Shown here: positions 1-7,143 of the stretch, one piece after another
Numbering within the stretch: position 1 is the stretch's first letter
Layout: the number at the start of each line of letters is the position of its first letter
Origin: an uncultured Bacteroidota bacterium
GTDB taxonomy: Bacteria > Bacteroidota > Bacteroidia > B-17B0 > Aurantibacillaceae
Length of the DNA: 7,811 nt
Assembly: GCA_903923915.1 (NCBI GenBank)
Contig: CAIXZI010000051.1
Coordinates: 1-7,811, forward strand
Direction: 5' to 3'
The notes under the pieces: model-generated
Seen by the model: the letters and a program-made list of their open reading frames with translations, nothing else
What the model was told of the DNA's origin: nothing
Databases searched by the model: none
Translations under genes and position numbers: made by a program

Positions 1-468
1 ATGATTAGCAAAACCATTTAAAGCCATTGCAATGCGCTTTGCTTTGGTGGCATCTGTTTTAGCGCTTTCAATCCATTTAGAATAATAGTTTTGATGCGAT
101 TTTGGTAATTTAAAAAAGAAGGCTTTTGCTTTGGCGTCATCTTCTAAACAAGTCAATAAATCTGATGAAAGTTTTAATTCTGCTTTATCTTCTTCCATTT
201 GCAAAACCACTTTTTCGCCCGTACGTGTTTTTTTAATGGCCTTTCTAATAGTGGCATCTATAGGCATTATAAAATTACCTTCGCCCATAGGTATGATACT
301 TTTTGCAGTAAATTTATAATTATCAATACTACCTTTTACACGAAATGATTTTTTGTAATTAGGTTTTATTTTGCTGGCAATATCAGCCGGAATTTCAATA
401 TACGTCCAGCCCGTTTTTTCGCCTTGCTCTTTAAATTTTTTTAGAGTAGCCGTAAATTTAACTTCCAT
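1..468 (-). CDS. DUF1905 / OmdA (YdeI-like) domain protein, 3' end cut by window
   Basis: The reading frame is open from an ATG at 466-468 to the left edge, giving 156 codons and no stop, so the C-terminus is missing. Residues 1 to about 95 match the DUF1905 pattern: a beta-rich start (MEVKFTATLKKF), a GWTYIEIP segment, then FRVKGSIDNYKF, a PMGEGNFIMPI strand and RKAIKKTRTGEKV. Residues from about 98 fit the bacteriocin-protection/OmdA (YdeI-like) domain: a helix followed by FFFKLPKSHQNYYSKWIESAK and KAKRIAMALNGF. There is no signal peptide, so the protein is probably cytoplasmic. Its biochemical role is unknown. It starts 6 bp after the pyrB stop, so it is probably co-transcribed with pyrR-pyrB, although nothing in it points to pyrimidine metabolism. 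The start is supported by the tight spacing and by the DUF1905 fold beginning at residue 2. Family assignment is from remembered patterns. Confidence 0.85.
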   Translation of the reverse strand, partial: MEVKFTATLKKFKEQGEKTGWTYIEIPADIASKIKPNYKKSFRVKGSIDNYKFTAKSIIPMGEGNFIMPIDATIRKAIKKTRTGEKVVLQMEEDKAELKLSSDLLTCLEDDAKAKAFFFKLPKSHQNYYSKWIESAKTDATKAKRIAMALNGFANH

Positions 469-474
469 GAAGAA

Positions 475-1404
475 TTAATTTTGTTTGCCGGCCAGTAAAA
501 ACATAACAGCCATACGCACCGCTACTCCATTTTCTACCTGTTCAAGTATAATGGAGTTTTTACCGTCGGCAACCTCGCTGCTAATCTCCACTCCCCTATT
601 TATTGGCCCCGGATGCATAACAAGAATATCTTTTTTCAATCCGTTTAAAATATCTTGCGTTAAGCCATACATCATGCTGTATTCACGCAATGACGGGAAG
701 AATTTTATATCCTGACGCTCTAATTGTATGCGCAACATATTAGCAACATCTGCCCATTCTAAAGCTTTCTTTAAATCGGTTTCTACTTCAACTCCTAATG
801 ATTTTATATGACGCGGAATTAAGGTAGCCGGGCCACAAACTTTAACCTGTGCACCCATTTTTTGCAGGCAAAATATATTTGAAAGTGCTACACGCGAGTG
901 TAATATATCTCCTACAATAACTACTTTCTTACCTTTTAATGTACCTAATTTTTCTTGTATAGAATAGGCATCCAACAAGGCTTGCGTAGGATGTTCGTGA
1001 GCGCCATCTCCGGCATTAATAATTTTGCAGTTTTTTATTTTCTTACTTAAAAACACACAGGCCCCGGCATTTGGATGTCGCATAACAACCATATCAACTT
1101 TCATAGCTAAGATGTTGTTTACGGTATCAATAAGTGTTTCGCCTTTTTTTACGGAGGATGTAGATGCAGAGAAATTTACTGTATCAGCACTTAAACGTTT
1201 TTGTGCCAGTTCAAACGAAGTACGTGTGCGGGTAGAGTTTTCAAAAAATAAATTAGCAATGGTAATATCTCGTAAAGAAGGTACTTTTTTTATTGGACGA
1301 TTGATAACCTCCTTAAAATTTTTAGCCGTATTTAATATGAGTTCAATATCATTTTTGGTAATATTTTTTATTCCTAAAAGATTATTTGTACTTAGATGAC
1401 TCAT
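475..1404 (-). CDS. pyrB: aspartate carbamoyltransferase catalytic subunit
   Basis: This enzyme condenses carbamoyl phosphate with L-aspartate to give N-carbamoyl-aspartate, the committed step of de novo pyrimidine synthesis in the cytoplasm. The 309 residues match the usual catalytic-chain length of about 305-310. Diagnostic sites are all present: the carbamoyl-phosphate loop S57-T-R-T-R-T62, the SSVKKGET loop with K87 (the lysine reaching into the neighbouring subunit), R109, the HPTQ motif at 138-141, R171, the aspartate-binding R225 and Q227 in LRIQLERQ, and the HPGP loop at 264-267. It follows pyrR by 4 bp and precedes the DUF1905 gene by 6 bp, an operon arrangement. No pyrI regulatory-chain gene is visible in the window. 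The ATG at 1402-1404 lies directly after the pyrR stop and gives a full-length N-terminus. Confidence 0.97.
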   Translation of the reverse strand: MSHLSTNNLLGIKNITKNDIELILNTAKNFKEVINRPIKKVPSLRDITIANLFFENSTRTRTSFELAQKRLSADTVNFSASTSSVKKGETLIDTVNNILAMKVDMVVMRHPNAGACVFLSKKIKNCKIINAGDGAHEHPTQALLDAYSIQEKLGTLKGKKVVIVGDILHSRVALSNIFCLQKMGAQVKVCGPATLIPRHIKSLGVEVETDLKKALEWADVANMLRIQLERQDIKFFPSLREYSMMYGLTQDILNGLKKDILVMHPGPINRGVEISSEVADGKNSIILEQVENGVAVRMAVMFLLAGKQN

Positions 1405-1408
1405 TTAA

Positions 1409-1945
1409 TCAGGTGTTTAAAAGGGTTACTTTATCGTGTCTATCAGTTTCTTTCCACTCAACTTTTACGTTTTGTGTTTCTATACTATCAATTGTTTTGC
1501 CAACGTAATTAGGTTGTATAGGCAAGTGCCTGCTAAATCTTCTATCAATTAAAACTAATAATTCAACTTGTTTGGGGCGGCCAAATGCAAGCAAAGCATC
1601 AAGCCCAGCGCGTATAGTACGGCCGGTAAACAACACATCATCTACCAAAACAACATTTTTATTTTCTATAATAAAAGGTATGTTGGTTTGATTTGGTATT
1701 AATTCTTTCTGGCGGAAATCATCTCTGTAAAAAGTAATGTCTAAATCGCCGCACAAAATGTTTTTGTTTTTAGTAAGTTGCACTAATTGTTTATGTATGC
1801 GTTTAGATAAAAATACACCGCGAGGCTGCAAGCCAATAATAACGGTGTTTTCAAATGTGTTATGAGTTTCAATAAGCTGGTGGCAAAGACGCGTTAACGT
1901 TATCTCAAAATTTTGTTGGTTGAGTAGTATTTTAGCTGCCGCCAT
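1409..1945 (-). CDS. pyrR: PyrR: pyrimidine operon regulator / uracil phosphoribosyltransferase
   Basis: PyrR proteins belong to the type I phosphoribosyltransferase family. In Gram-positive bacteria they bind pyr mRNA in response to UMP or UTP, and many also convert uracil and PRPP to UMP. The 178 residues match the family's usual size of about 180. The PRPP-binding motif VVLVDDVLFTGRT occupies residues 98-110. Other family hallmarks are ITLTRLCHQLIETH near the N-terminus, IIGLQPRGV (36-44), LDITFYRDD (68-76) and LIDRRFSRHLPIQPNYVGK (about 132-150). The ATG at 1943-1945 puts the conserved IL-x-F-E-I-T start at the expected place. It leads the pyrR-pyrB unit. Enzyme-like identity is secure, but whether it regulates by RNA binding here is open, because I see no leader attenuator upstream. 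Confidence 0.95.
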   Translation of the reverse strand: MAAAKILLNQQNFEITLTRLCHQLIETHNTFENTVIIGLQPRGVFLSKRIHKQLVQLTKNKNILCGDLDITFYRDDFRQKELIPNQTNIPFIIENKNVVLVDDVLFTGRTIRAGLDALLAFGRPKQVELLVLIDRRFSRHLPIQPNYVGKTIDSIETQNVKVEWKETDRHDKVTLLNT

Positions 1946-1954
1946 ATTCTATCA

Positions 1955-1962
1955 CAAATGTA
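1955..1962 (-). promoter_or_regulatory. candidate Bacteroidota -7 promoter element for pyrR
   Basis: Read on the minus strand this is TACATTTG, an exact match to the Bacteroidota -7 consensus TAnnTTTG. It lies 9 bp upstream of the pyrR ATG. A good -33 TTG-type box at the expected 19-21 bp spacing is not present, only a T-rich tract. If used, transcription would begin only a few bases before the start codon, giving an almost leaderless mRNA. The element is short enough to occur by chance in AT-rich DNA. Confidence 0.35.
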
Positions 1963-2031
1963 TAATTAAACGGGTAATTAAAAAATGTAAGTCAAAATAT
2001 TTCATAAACTTCTTCGAAAAATAGTGTGTAG

Positions 2032-2094
2032 TCATATTGAGCCTGTCGAAATATGAGCCTTGCCCTGCCCAATCCTTCGACAAGCTCAGGATGA
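2032..2094. repeat. REP-like imperfect inverted repeat
   Basis: The left arm TCATATTGAGCCTGTCGAA (2032-2050) and the right arm TTCGACAAGCTCAGGATGA (2076-2094) are inverted copies agreeing at 16 of 19 positions. They are separated by 25 bp. The arms are more GC-rich than the surrounding AT-rich spacer. Strings close to TTCGACAAGCTCAGGATGA are ones I recall seeing dispersed in intergenic regions of Bacteroidota and other bacteria, so this is probably a dispersed palindromic element rather than a site specific to these genes. A second, shorter pairing is possible (TCATATT at 2032-2038 with AATATGA at 2050-2056), and TGAGCCT is repeated directly at 2038-2044 and 2054-2060. Copy number cannot be judged from one window. 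Confidence 0.7.
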
Positions 2095-2137
2095 ACTAAG
2101 TTTTTTCACATAAAATATTTTCCGAGAGAGCGCTAAT

Positions 2138-2169
2138 AAAAAAAGGCCATCTTTTCAGATAGCCTTTTT
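2138..2169 (-). terminator. intrinsic terminator after the esterase gene
   Basis: On the minus strand a 13-bp stem (2157-2169 pairing with 2140-2152) encloses a four-base loop and runs into a T tract ending at 2138. The stem has one non-Watson-Crick position, which is a G-U pair in the minus-strand RNA. It begins 20 bp past the esterase stop codon and closes the right-hand gene cluster. The A tract on the opposite flank would also let it work on plus-strand transcripts, but no plus-strand gene reaches it. Confidence 0.88.
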
Positions 2170-2189
2170 AATAGGATTTTAATTAAAAT

Positions 2190-3512
2190 CTAATTGAAAA
2201 TTATTTTTTGGATAGATGCTTCTCCTTGGTTATTGCTAACTTTTAAGAAATAAACACCTGCATTAATATTTCCTTTTTCTAATGTATAAGTGGCTTGGGT
2301 TGTAACAGCAGCTTTTACTACTCTACCTGAAAGATCGGTTAATTGAATAGTATGTGTAGCGCTATTATTTGTAAATACAACGTTTATTACATTTTCTGAA
2401 GGGTTAGGATATACTTCTTGAATTAAATTAGCATTGATATGTTTAATACCAGTTAATGAACAACTTAAAGGAGAACTGGTAGAACAACCTGTGTAAGAAT
2501 ATAAAGAAGCTGTACCATAAGGTGTGTTTGCTGCTTGAGAAATTGTACAGCTATACCCCATACGTTTCAATAAATAGTCATGTACAAAATTAACCGTAGT
2601 ATCCATATATTTTACTTGTGCAGCCGTTGCTCCTGCATAAGGCACATGATCTGCACCATAAAAAGTATAAAAATCATTTTGTACACCTACTGCTAAAGAT
2701 TGTGCTTTTAACATGCGACTTCCATCAGCATCTAAAATATGAACCGGAAAACTTGGTAATACCGGGCCACGACTGTAATTTACAGTTCCATCTGCATTTC
2801 CGTGCATAGAACAAAACGGCATATTACCGGCTTCTAACCAACCGTAAGTGCCTAATGCGCCACAAAGGTTAATTACCCCTTTAACTTTTTCAGAATAGCA
2901 TTGGTTTCCGCTATAACCGCTTAAACCACCTAAAGAATCTAATTCGTGTTGAGGAACGTATGGATTAATTTCGCAAGTTTTATCCAAGTAAGCTGCATGT
3001 AAAGCTGCAAAAGCACCTGCAGAACTTCCACCAATAAAGATATTATTAGTATCAATTTTATAGGTGTTGGTTGTTAATCTATCTTTATAGAAGAAACGAA
3101 TAGATGCTTTTAAATCTTGAACACCACGAATTACAGCAGGAATAAATCCTAAAGAATCGTAAGAAGTTACTCCTAAACGATAATTGATAGAAGCACAAAC
3201 ATATCCTTTTCTTGCAAAGCGATGACACAATGTATCAACGTCAGCATCTGTGCTGCTTCCGCTAATAAAGCTACCACCATGCACCCAAATAATTAACGGA
3301 CGTGCGGTTGCTACATCTCCTGTTGGCTCATAAAAATCTAACGTTAACGGCTGAACTCCTGAAGCGTCGTACTTTATGTTAGATCCATAGGTGATACCAC
3401 TTGTGGCAGTAATGTTTGAAAACACATTGGCGTCATAACGACCTCCACATTGTGCATTTGCAGCAGTGCTTATACATAAAGCAGCTGCTATTGATAAATA
3501 GATTTTTTTCAT
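2190..3512 (-). CDS. secreted alpha/beta-hydrolase (carboxylesterase-like) with T9SS sorting domain
   Basis: This is a predicted exported serine esterase. A signal peptide ends at about residue 20 (AANA before QCGG). The alpha/beta-hydrolase domain spans about 40-320. It contains the oxyanion motif HGG at 78-80, the nucleophile elbow G-S-S-A-G with Ser164, a likely acid Asp241 in HGNADGTVNY and a likely His289 in GADHVPY, so the catalytic triad appears complete. Several cysteines in the mature chain (22, 96, 106, 180, 205, 217, 234, 322, 343, 351) would allow disulfides, as expected outside the cytoplasm. Residues about 366-440 form a type A sorting domain of the type IX system, opening with VYPNPSENVINV and ending in strand-rich KVSNNQGEASIQKIIFN. 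The protein is therefore probably released or anchored at the surface. The substrate is unknown; carboxylic or acyl esters are likely. It is the last gene before the terminator and starts 42 bp after the GDSL gene with no terminator between. Confidence 0.88.
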   Translation of the reverse strand: MKKIYLSIAAALCISTAANAQCGGRYDANVFSNITATSGITYGSNIKYDASGVQPLTLDFYEPTGDVATARPLIIWVHGGSFISGSSTDADVDTLCHRFARKGYVCASINYRLGVTSYDSLGFIPAVIRGVQDLKASIRFFYKDRLTTNTYKIDTNNIFIGGSSAGAFAALHAAYLDKTCEINPYVPQHELDSLGGLSGYSGNQCYSEKVKGVINLCGALGTYGWLEAGNMPFCSMHGNADGTVNYSRGPVLPSFPVHILDADGSRMLKAQSLAVGVQNDFYTFYGADHVPYAGATAAQVKYMDTTVNFVHDYLLKRMGYSCTISQAANTPYGTASLYSYTGCSTSSPLSCSLTGIKHINANLIQEVYPNPSENVINVVFTNNSATHTIQLTDLSGRVVKAAVTTQATYTLEKGNINAGVYFLKVSNNQGEASIQKIIFN

Positions 3513-3554
3513 GGTTTTGTTTTTTGGTTATTTTATTTAGAGTTATTATTTTAA

Positions 3555-4913
3555 TTACGGAAAAATTATACTGTGATATTTAGTTGCATCTACTTGCTGA
3601 ATAGTTGAACTATACTTTACATTGATGGCTTTAATAAATTCATTAGCCAAAAGTGCATTGCCCATTGGTGTAAGATGAATTCCATCTAATGAAAAAGCGC
3701 CACCGGTAACAAAAGCTGCATTTAAGGTTATACCATTATAAACAAAGCCTGTTTTTGTTTGATTTAAAAAAGCATTTACATCTACAAAAGCTAAATTATT
3801 TTTAGGATTATCTGCCACCGCCCTAATACTTGCATTATAAGCACTTACAGCAGTTTGTATATTTGCAATTTCGGTAGCTGTTAAAACATATTGATTTGGA
3901 ATAGCTTGTATAGATCCTAAGCCATGGCATTTAATATTATCTAAAGGCACATTCAACAAAACAAATTCGCCTTCTTTAATTAATCGTTGACCTAAAGGAG
4001 CAGAAGGATCTTTTATTAAAAATGGATTATTACCAACCTTAAAATTATATCGCCCTGTAGCTGTTCCATTAGACCATATAGCAAGATTAAGTGTATCAAC
4101 TTGGCCTTGACGTGTTAAAGTCAATCCATTCCAAGGTACCGTTGTAAAATAGGGCAGAGCCGTAATATCAGGTACATTTCCAATTACACCTTTAGCACCA
4201 TTTTTAGTTAAAGAATCTACAATAGCATTTATACTTGCATCAAAATTAGCAGCCGGCGTAATAAAATCAGAAGCTCCACCATTGGTAGCATAAGCTAATA
4301 CATCATTATTACCGATAAATAATGAAAAGAATGTTGGATTTAAAAGCATGGCATCTGACAACATAGATGAAGATGTTGGATTTTTAGCCATGCGTGTAAA
4401 AAAGGGATTATAATTGCCAGAACCATTTGCCGGGTTTCCGTAACCAGAAACAGCCACCGTAATGGCTTTTGCACCCGGTACGCCCATGTTATTAAATGGC
4501 CCTTGTGCTGCATAAATATTTGTTGAAAAAGCACTCACATCTCCTTGTGCCGCTTTTGGCACAGGCGCTAAAGAAGTTACCCCTAAGCAATCGGTAGAAT
4601 AATCTAATTTAAAAGGTGCGTTACCTGTTGAGCCAACCCCTATAGAACTTACAGGCATTAACGGTTGAGCAAAACTTCCTCCACCTACTAATTTTAATTG
4701 TTGTGCAACCAGGTTTGGAAATGAAACCATTTGCCCATCATAATACAAAGCCCCATCTGCAAAACCAGATGTGATAGAATTACCAATAGCTACATAACGG
4801 CTTGCATCAATACTACCTTTACTTGGCGTAGGTACTGTTAAATTTGGCTTGCATGATAGCAGCAATGTAACTGAAGATGCAAATACTACTGATTTATAAA
4901 ATATGTTTTTCAT
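3555..4913 (-). CDS. SGNH/GDSL-family hydrolase, lipoprotein
   Basis: This is a predicted lipid-anchored esterase or lipase. The signal peptide ends in a lipobox LLLSC, giving acylation at Cys21. Block I is VAIGNSITSG with nucleophile Ser46 (the motif reads GNS rather than GDS). A probable block II glycine lies in MGVPGAK (143-149). Block III is FIGNND at 199-204 with Asn203, and block V is DGIHLTPMG with Asp410 and His413. All four SGNH residues can therefore be assigned. At 452 residues it is about twice the size of a minimal SGNH domain; the extra length lies between blocks I and III and between III and V. The gene follows the OmpP1/FadL gene by 10 bp, a pairing I recall from other Bacteroidota. 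That suggests it releases acyl chains for the porin, but this is inference. It is probably in the outer membrane; which face it sits on cannot be read from the sequence. Confidence 0.88.
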   Translation of the reverse strand: MKNIFYKSVVFASSVTLLLSCKPNLTVPTPSKGSIDASRYVAIGNSITSGFADGALYYDGQMVSFPNLVAQQLKLVGGGSFAQPLMPVSSIGVGSTGNAPFKLDYSTDCLGVTSLAPVPKAAQGDVSAFSTNIYAAQGPFNNMGVPGAKAITVAVSGYGNPANGSGNYNPFFTRMAKNPTSSSMLSDAMLLNPTFFSLFIGNNDVLAYATNGGASDFITPAANFDASINAIVDSLTKNGAKGVIGNVPDITALPYFTTVPWNGLTLTRQGQVDTLNLAIWSNGTATGRYNFKVGNNPFLIKDPSAPLGQRLIKEGEFVLLNVPLDNIKCHGLGSIQAIPNQYVLTATEIANIQTAVSAYNASIRAVADNPKNNLAFVDVNAFLNQTKTGFVYNGITLNAAFVTGGAFSLDGIHLTPMGNALLANEFIKAINVKYSSTIQQVDATKYHSIIFP

Positions 4914-4923
4914 TTTCTTACGA

Positions 4924-6156
4924 TTAAAATTTATAGGTTAATGATAAACCAGGTGCCGATAAATATGTTTTATACGTTCCGTTTAACTGTAGAGCCGTAT
5001 TGTTATCTGTACGTTTTAAGTTTTCAAACGTATAAGAAGCATCTACTCTAAACTTGTTAGAAATTTTATAACCAACACCACAGGTTAAATTAACTTTGTC
5101 TGCATCAGGAACCTCAGGTGTTACATAACCCGGTTTTATTGGGGTTAATGACAAAGCTACACCTACGCGTGCTGTAAATTTTTCAGTTATTTTGTATTGC
5201 CCACCTAAACGAAAGGCAAATGTATTTTTATAATCTCTTGGTAATTTTGTATCAGGAAAAGTTGCTGTGTTATTTTTATAATCAAAAGCCAATGTATCAT
5301 AGGCTTTCCAACCAATATAATTTATATCAAGTGCTAAAGCCAATTTGCTGTTTACCTGATATCCAAAACCTAAAGTAAGCACTTGAGGCAAAGGAATGTG
5401 AGAAGAGAATGGCCCCGATGGAAAGTTCGATGCAACAGATTGCGGCACGGTAATAGTTGCTGTTCCACTATTAAGATTCATGTTAACCTGAGAACGATAA
5501 GTTAAACCAATTGATAATTTTTTGCAAGGTTTATAATAAACACCCGCGTTAAATCCATAACCAAGTGCTGTACCTTTTAAATCGGCAGTACCATAAGTAC
5601 CGTTTGAATACAAAGGCAAATCTTCTTTTAATTCTACATTACCATATCCTAAAACAAAACCTGCACCAATACCTAATTTATCGCAAACTTTCCAGCTTAC
5701 TGTTGGTTGAAAAAATATAGATTGTAATTTTAAAGAGGTTAACGCAAAACGACCAGTCCAGCCATCTTCCCATTTGGCGGTACTTCCAAAAGGTGTATAA
5801 ATACCTACTCCAAATTTAAATCTCGAAAAATATTTTGTTGTATCTAAACTTCCAAAGACGCCGTAAGCTGCAAATGGCGTACTTACCGGGTTATCTGTTC
5901 TACTAACTCTTGAACTTGCTGCATCTAAAAATTCGCCATTAGCAATAGTTGCTGTAGCACCTGCATTTATTGTGTTCTCTTTAAGAAAAGATACACCACC
6001 AGGGTTAAAAAACACAGCCGCTGCATCTTGTACTAAACCGGTACCTGCCCCACCCATACCCTGTTGTGTTTGACCCTGCAAATTTACCTGAAAGCCCTGT
6101 GCATTAAGCAAAGCAGGCAAAGACAAGATAGAAATTGTAATTAACTTTTTAATCAT
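4924..6156 (-). CDS. OmpP1/FadL/TodX-type outer-membrane transport protein
   Basis: FadL-family proteins are 14-strand outer-membrane barrels that carry long-chain fatty acids or other hydrophobic molecules into the periplasm. From the start chosen here the protein has 410 residues, close to the family's usual size. A signal peptide (MIKKLITISILSLPALLNA) is cleaved before Q20. The mature N-terminus GFQVNLQGQTQQGMGGAGTG is the typical hatch sequence of the family, followed by the NPG motif at 51-53. TPFGS at 121-125 and LPQVLTLGFGYQ near 256-267 are also family-like. The chain ends in a barrel-type LSLTYKF with terminal Phe. A longer frame begins at 6198, but it adds 14 charged residues ahead of the signal peptide and overlaps the previous gene, so the ATG at 6154-6156 is preferred. 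The next gene is the GDSL lipoprotein, 10 bp on. The actual substrate is unknown. Confidence 0.92.
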   Translation of the reverse strand: MIKKLITISILSLPALLNAQGFQVNLQGQTQQGMGGAGTGLVQDAAAVFFNPGGVSFLKENTINAGATATIANGEFLDAASSRVSRTDNPVSTPFAAYGVFGSLDTTKYFSRFKFGVGIYTPFGSTAKWEDGWTGRFALTSLKLQSIFFQPTVSWKVCDKLGIGAGFVLGYGNVELKEDLPLYSNGTYGTADLKGTALGYGFNAGVYYKPCKKLSIGLTYRSQVNMNLNSGTATITVPQSVASNFPSGPFSSHIPLPQVLTLGFGYQVNSKLALALDINYIGWKAYDTLAFDYKNNTATFPDTKLPRDYKNTFAFRLGGQYKITEKFTARVGVALSLTPIKPGYVTPEVPDADKVNLTCGVGYKISNKFRVDASYTFENLKRTDNNTALQLNGTYKTYLSAPGLSLTYKF

Positions 6157-6187
6157 ATTGTTTTTATTTCTTTTTACTTTAAATTTA

Positions 6188-6631
6188 TTATTTAACATCC
6201 GGTACTTTAAACCACGTATCTGTTCTTCCTATTAAAGATATGCCCATGTATCCACGTACATCTAATTTACCATCTCTAAAATTAATTTTGCAGCTGTATG
6301 TTTTTCCGTTCTCAGCATCATAAATAGTTCCATCTGTCCATTTATCTTCATCAAATTTAAACCCTTTTAGCATAACTTGCCCAAGTAAAGGGTTGTTTTG
6401 TTTAGTTTTATCCGGATTGTGTTTATCTACTTTTGGGGTTCCATCTTCATAGTTTGGCGTTTTTAACCAAACAATTTTCCCGTTGTATTTATCGCCTTCT
6501 TTATAAATCTGCACTTTACCCTTTCCACTACCGGTAAGCCATGTGCCAACTACTGCGTCTTTATTTACAGCTTGTGCAAAAGCATTTACACATATAAAGA
6601 AAGCTACTAAAATGGTTATTATTTTTTTCAT
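6188..6631 (-). CDS. exported DUF2147 family protein
   Basis: This small secreted or periplasmic protein has 147 residues and a clear signal peptide, probably cleaved after AFA at residue 19. The mature part matches the DUF2147 pattern: VVGTWLTGSGKGKVQIY at the start, YNGKIVWLKTPN at 49-60, PLLGQVMLKGFKF at 81-93, then WTDGTIYDAENGKTYSCKI, and a closing KLDVRGYMGISLIGRTDTWFKV. No biochemical function is established for the family, so none is assigned. It sits 2 bp after the DUF4442 gene and 31 bp before the FadL-type gene, between cytoplasmic hotdog proteins and an outer-membrane transporter. A periplasmic job connected with the same substrate is possible but is inference from position only. 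Confidence 0.88.
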   Translation of the reverse strand: MKKIITILVAFFICVNAFAQAVNKDAVVGTWLTGSGKGKVQIYKEGDKYNGKIVWLKTPNYEDGTPKVDKHNPDKTKQNNPLLGQVMLKGFKFDEDKWTDGTIYDAENGKTYSCKINFRDGKLDVRGYMGISLIGRTDTWFKVPDVK

Positions 6632-6633
6632 TA

Positions 6634-7143
6634 CTAATTTAATTGTGTTTTAACATTTTTCCAGGCTTTAATTTGCCAGTTAATTAATCCAGTGCAAATA
6701 TGGTTTTTATTTACATCATATACATCAACTGCATATTCTTTAAAAATGGCTTCTTCCTTTTGTAAAGAACTTAAAATATTCTGTTTTTCTGCTGAAGAAA
6801 TGGTAAATTTAACAAACACATCCGTCTTAGCTTGAAAATGGTAAGTCATGTGAATATTTTTAAGAATAATACGATATTCTTTTGGAGAAAGATGCGTTAA
6901 TAAAGTTAGCCCTGTTACATACTCACAAAGAGTTGCCAATAAGCAAGCATGAATGCCTTTTATGTGATTTCGGTTGTTTTTTGTGTTAGCTACAAACATG
7001 ATAATACCATCATCTGCAATAGTTTGTATTTTTAATTTATGCGGATTATTAAATGGAACCATACGCAACAGCATAAAGTTAAGCACCCACAAATAAAATT
7101 TGGAGTGCCTTGCCTTTTGTACTAATGCGTTTAATTTATCCAT
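6634..7143 (-). CDS. DUF4442 hotdog-fold (PaaI-like thioesterase) protein
   Basis: This 169-residue protein has no signal peptide and is probably cytoplasmic. It fits the DUF4442 branch of the hotdog superfamily, which includes acyl-CoA thioesterases. Residues 59-79 (NHIKGIHACLLATLCEYVTG) look like the central hotdog helix with its preceding loop; His65 and Glu74 occupy places comparable to the conserved histidine and acid of PaaI-like enzymes. Beta strands rich in Ile, Val and Phe follow (IILKNIHMTYHFQAKTDVFVKFTI). Activity is not proven for most DUF4442 proteins, so thioesterase is a fold-based guess. Its ATG shares a base with the stop of the upstream thioesterase-ACBP gene (TAATG), so translation is probably coupled, and DUF2147 follows after 2 bp. 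The N-terminal stretch with FYLWVLNFMLLRMVPF is hydrophobic and may pack on the fold or a membrane. Confidence 0.8.
   Translation of the reverse strand: MDKLNALVQKARHSKFYLWVLNFMLLRMVPFNNPHKLKIQTIADDGIIMFVANTKNNRNHIKGIHACLLATLCEYVTGLTLLTHLSPKEYRIILKNIHMTYHFQAKTDVFVKFTISSAEKQNILSSLQKEEAIFKEYAVDVYDVNKNHICTGLINWQIKAWKNVKTQLN

Noticed and set aside
131..319. 62-codon plus-strand frame with a hydrophobic C-terminal part
   Set aside because: It overlaps the DUF1905/OmdA gene on the other strand, which has a clear family pattern; the hydrophobic stretch is the complement of that gene's codons.
1025..1399. 124-codon plus-strand open frame opposite pyrB
   Set aside because: It is antisense to conserved pyrB motifs and its translation shows no recognisable domain.
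2112..2121. AAAATATTTT palindrome as an operator site
   Set aside because: A 10-bp all-AT palindrome is expected by chance in this composition, and it lies far from either gene start.
2122..2134. CCGAGAGAGCGC stretch as a PyrR RNA-binding loop
   Set aside because: The GAGAGAG resemblance is on the plus strand, whereas pyrR and pyrB are read from the minus strand, and no supporting stem was found.
2618..2809. 63-codon plus-strand, histidine- and leucine-rich frame
   Set aside because: It is antisense to the esterase catalytic region (Asp and His segments) with no start-site or family support.
3513..3554. separate promoter or terminator between the GDSL and esterase genes
   Set aside because: The 42 bp are A-rich on the coding strand with no TAnnTTTG element and no hairpin, so read-through is the simpler view.
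4340..4534. 64-codon minus-strand frame inside the GDSL gene
   Set aside because: It is in another frame of a well-supported gene and has no family resemblance.
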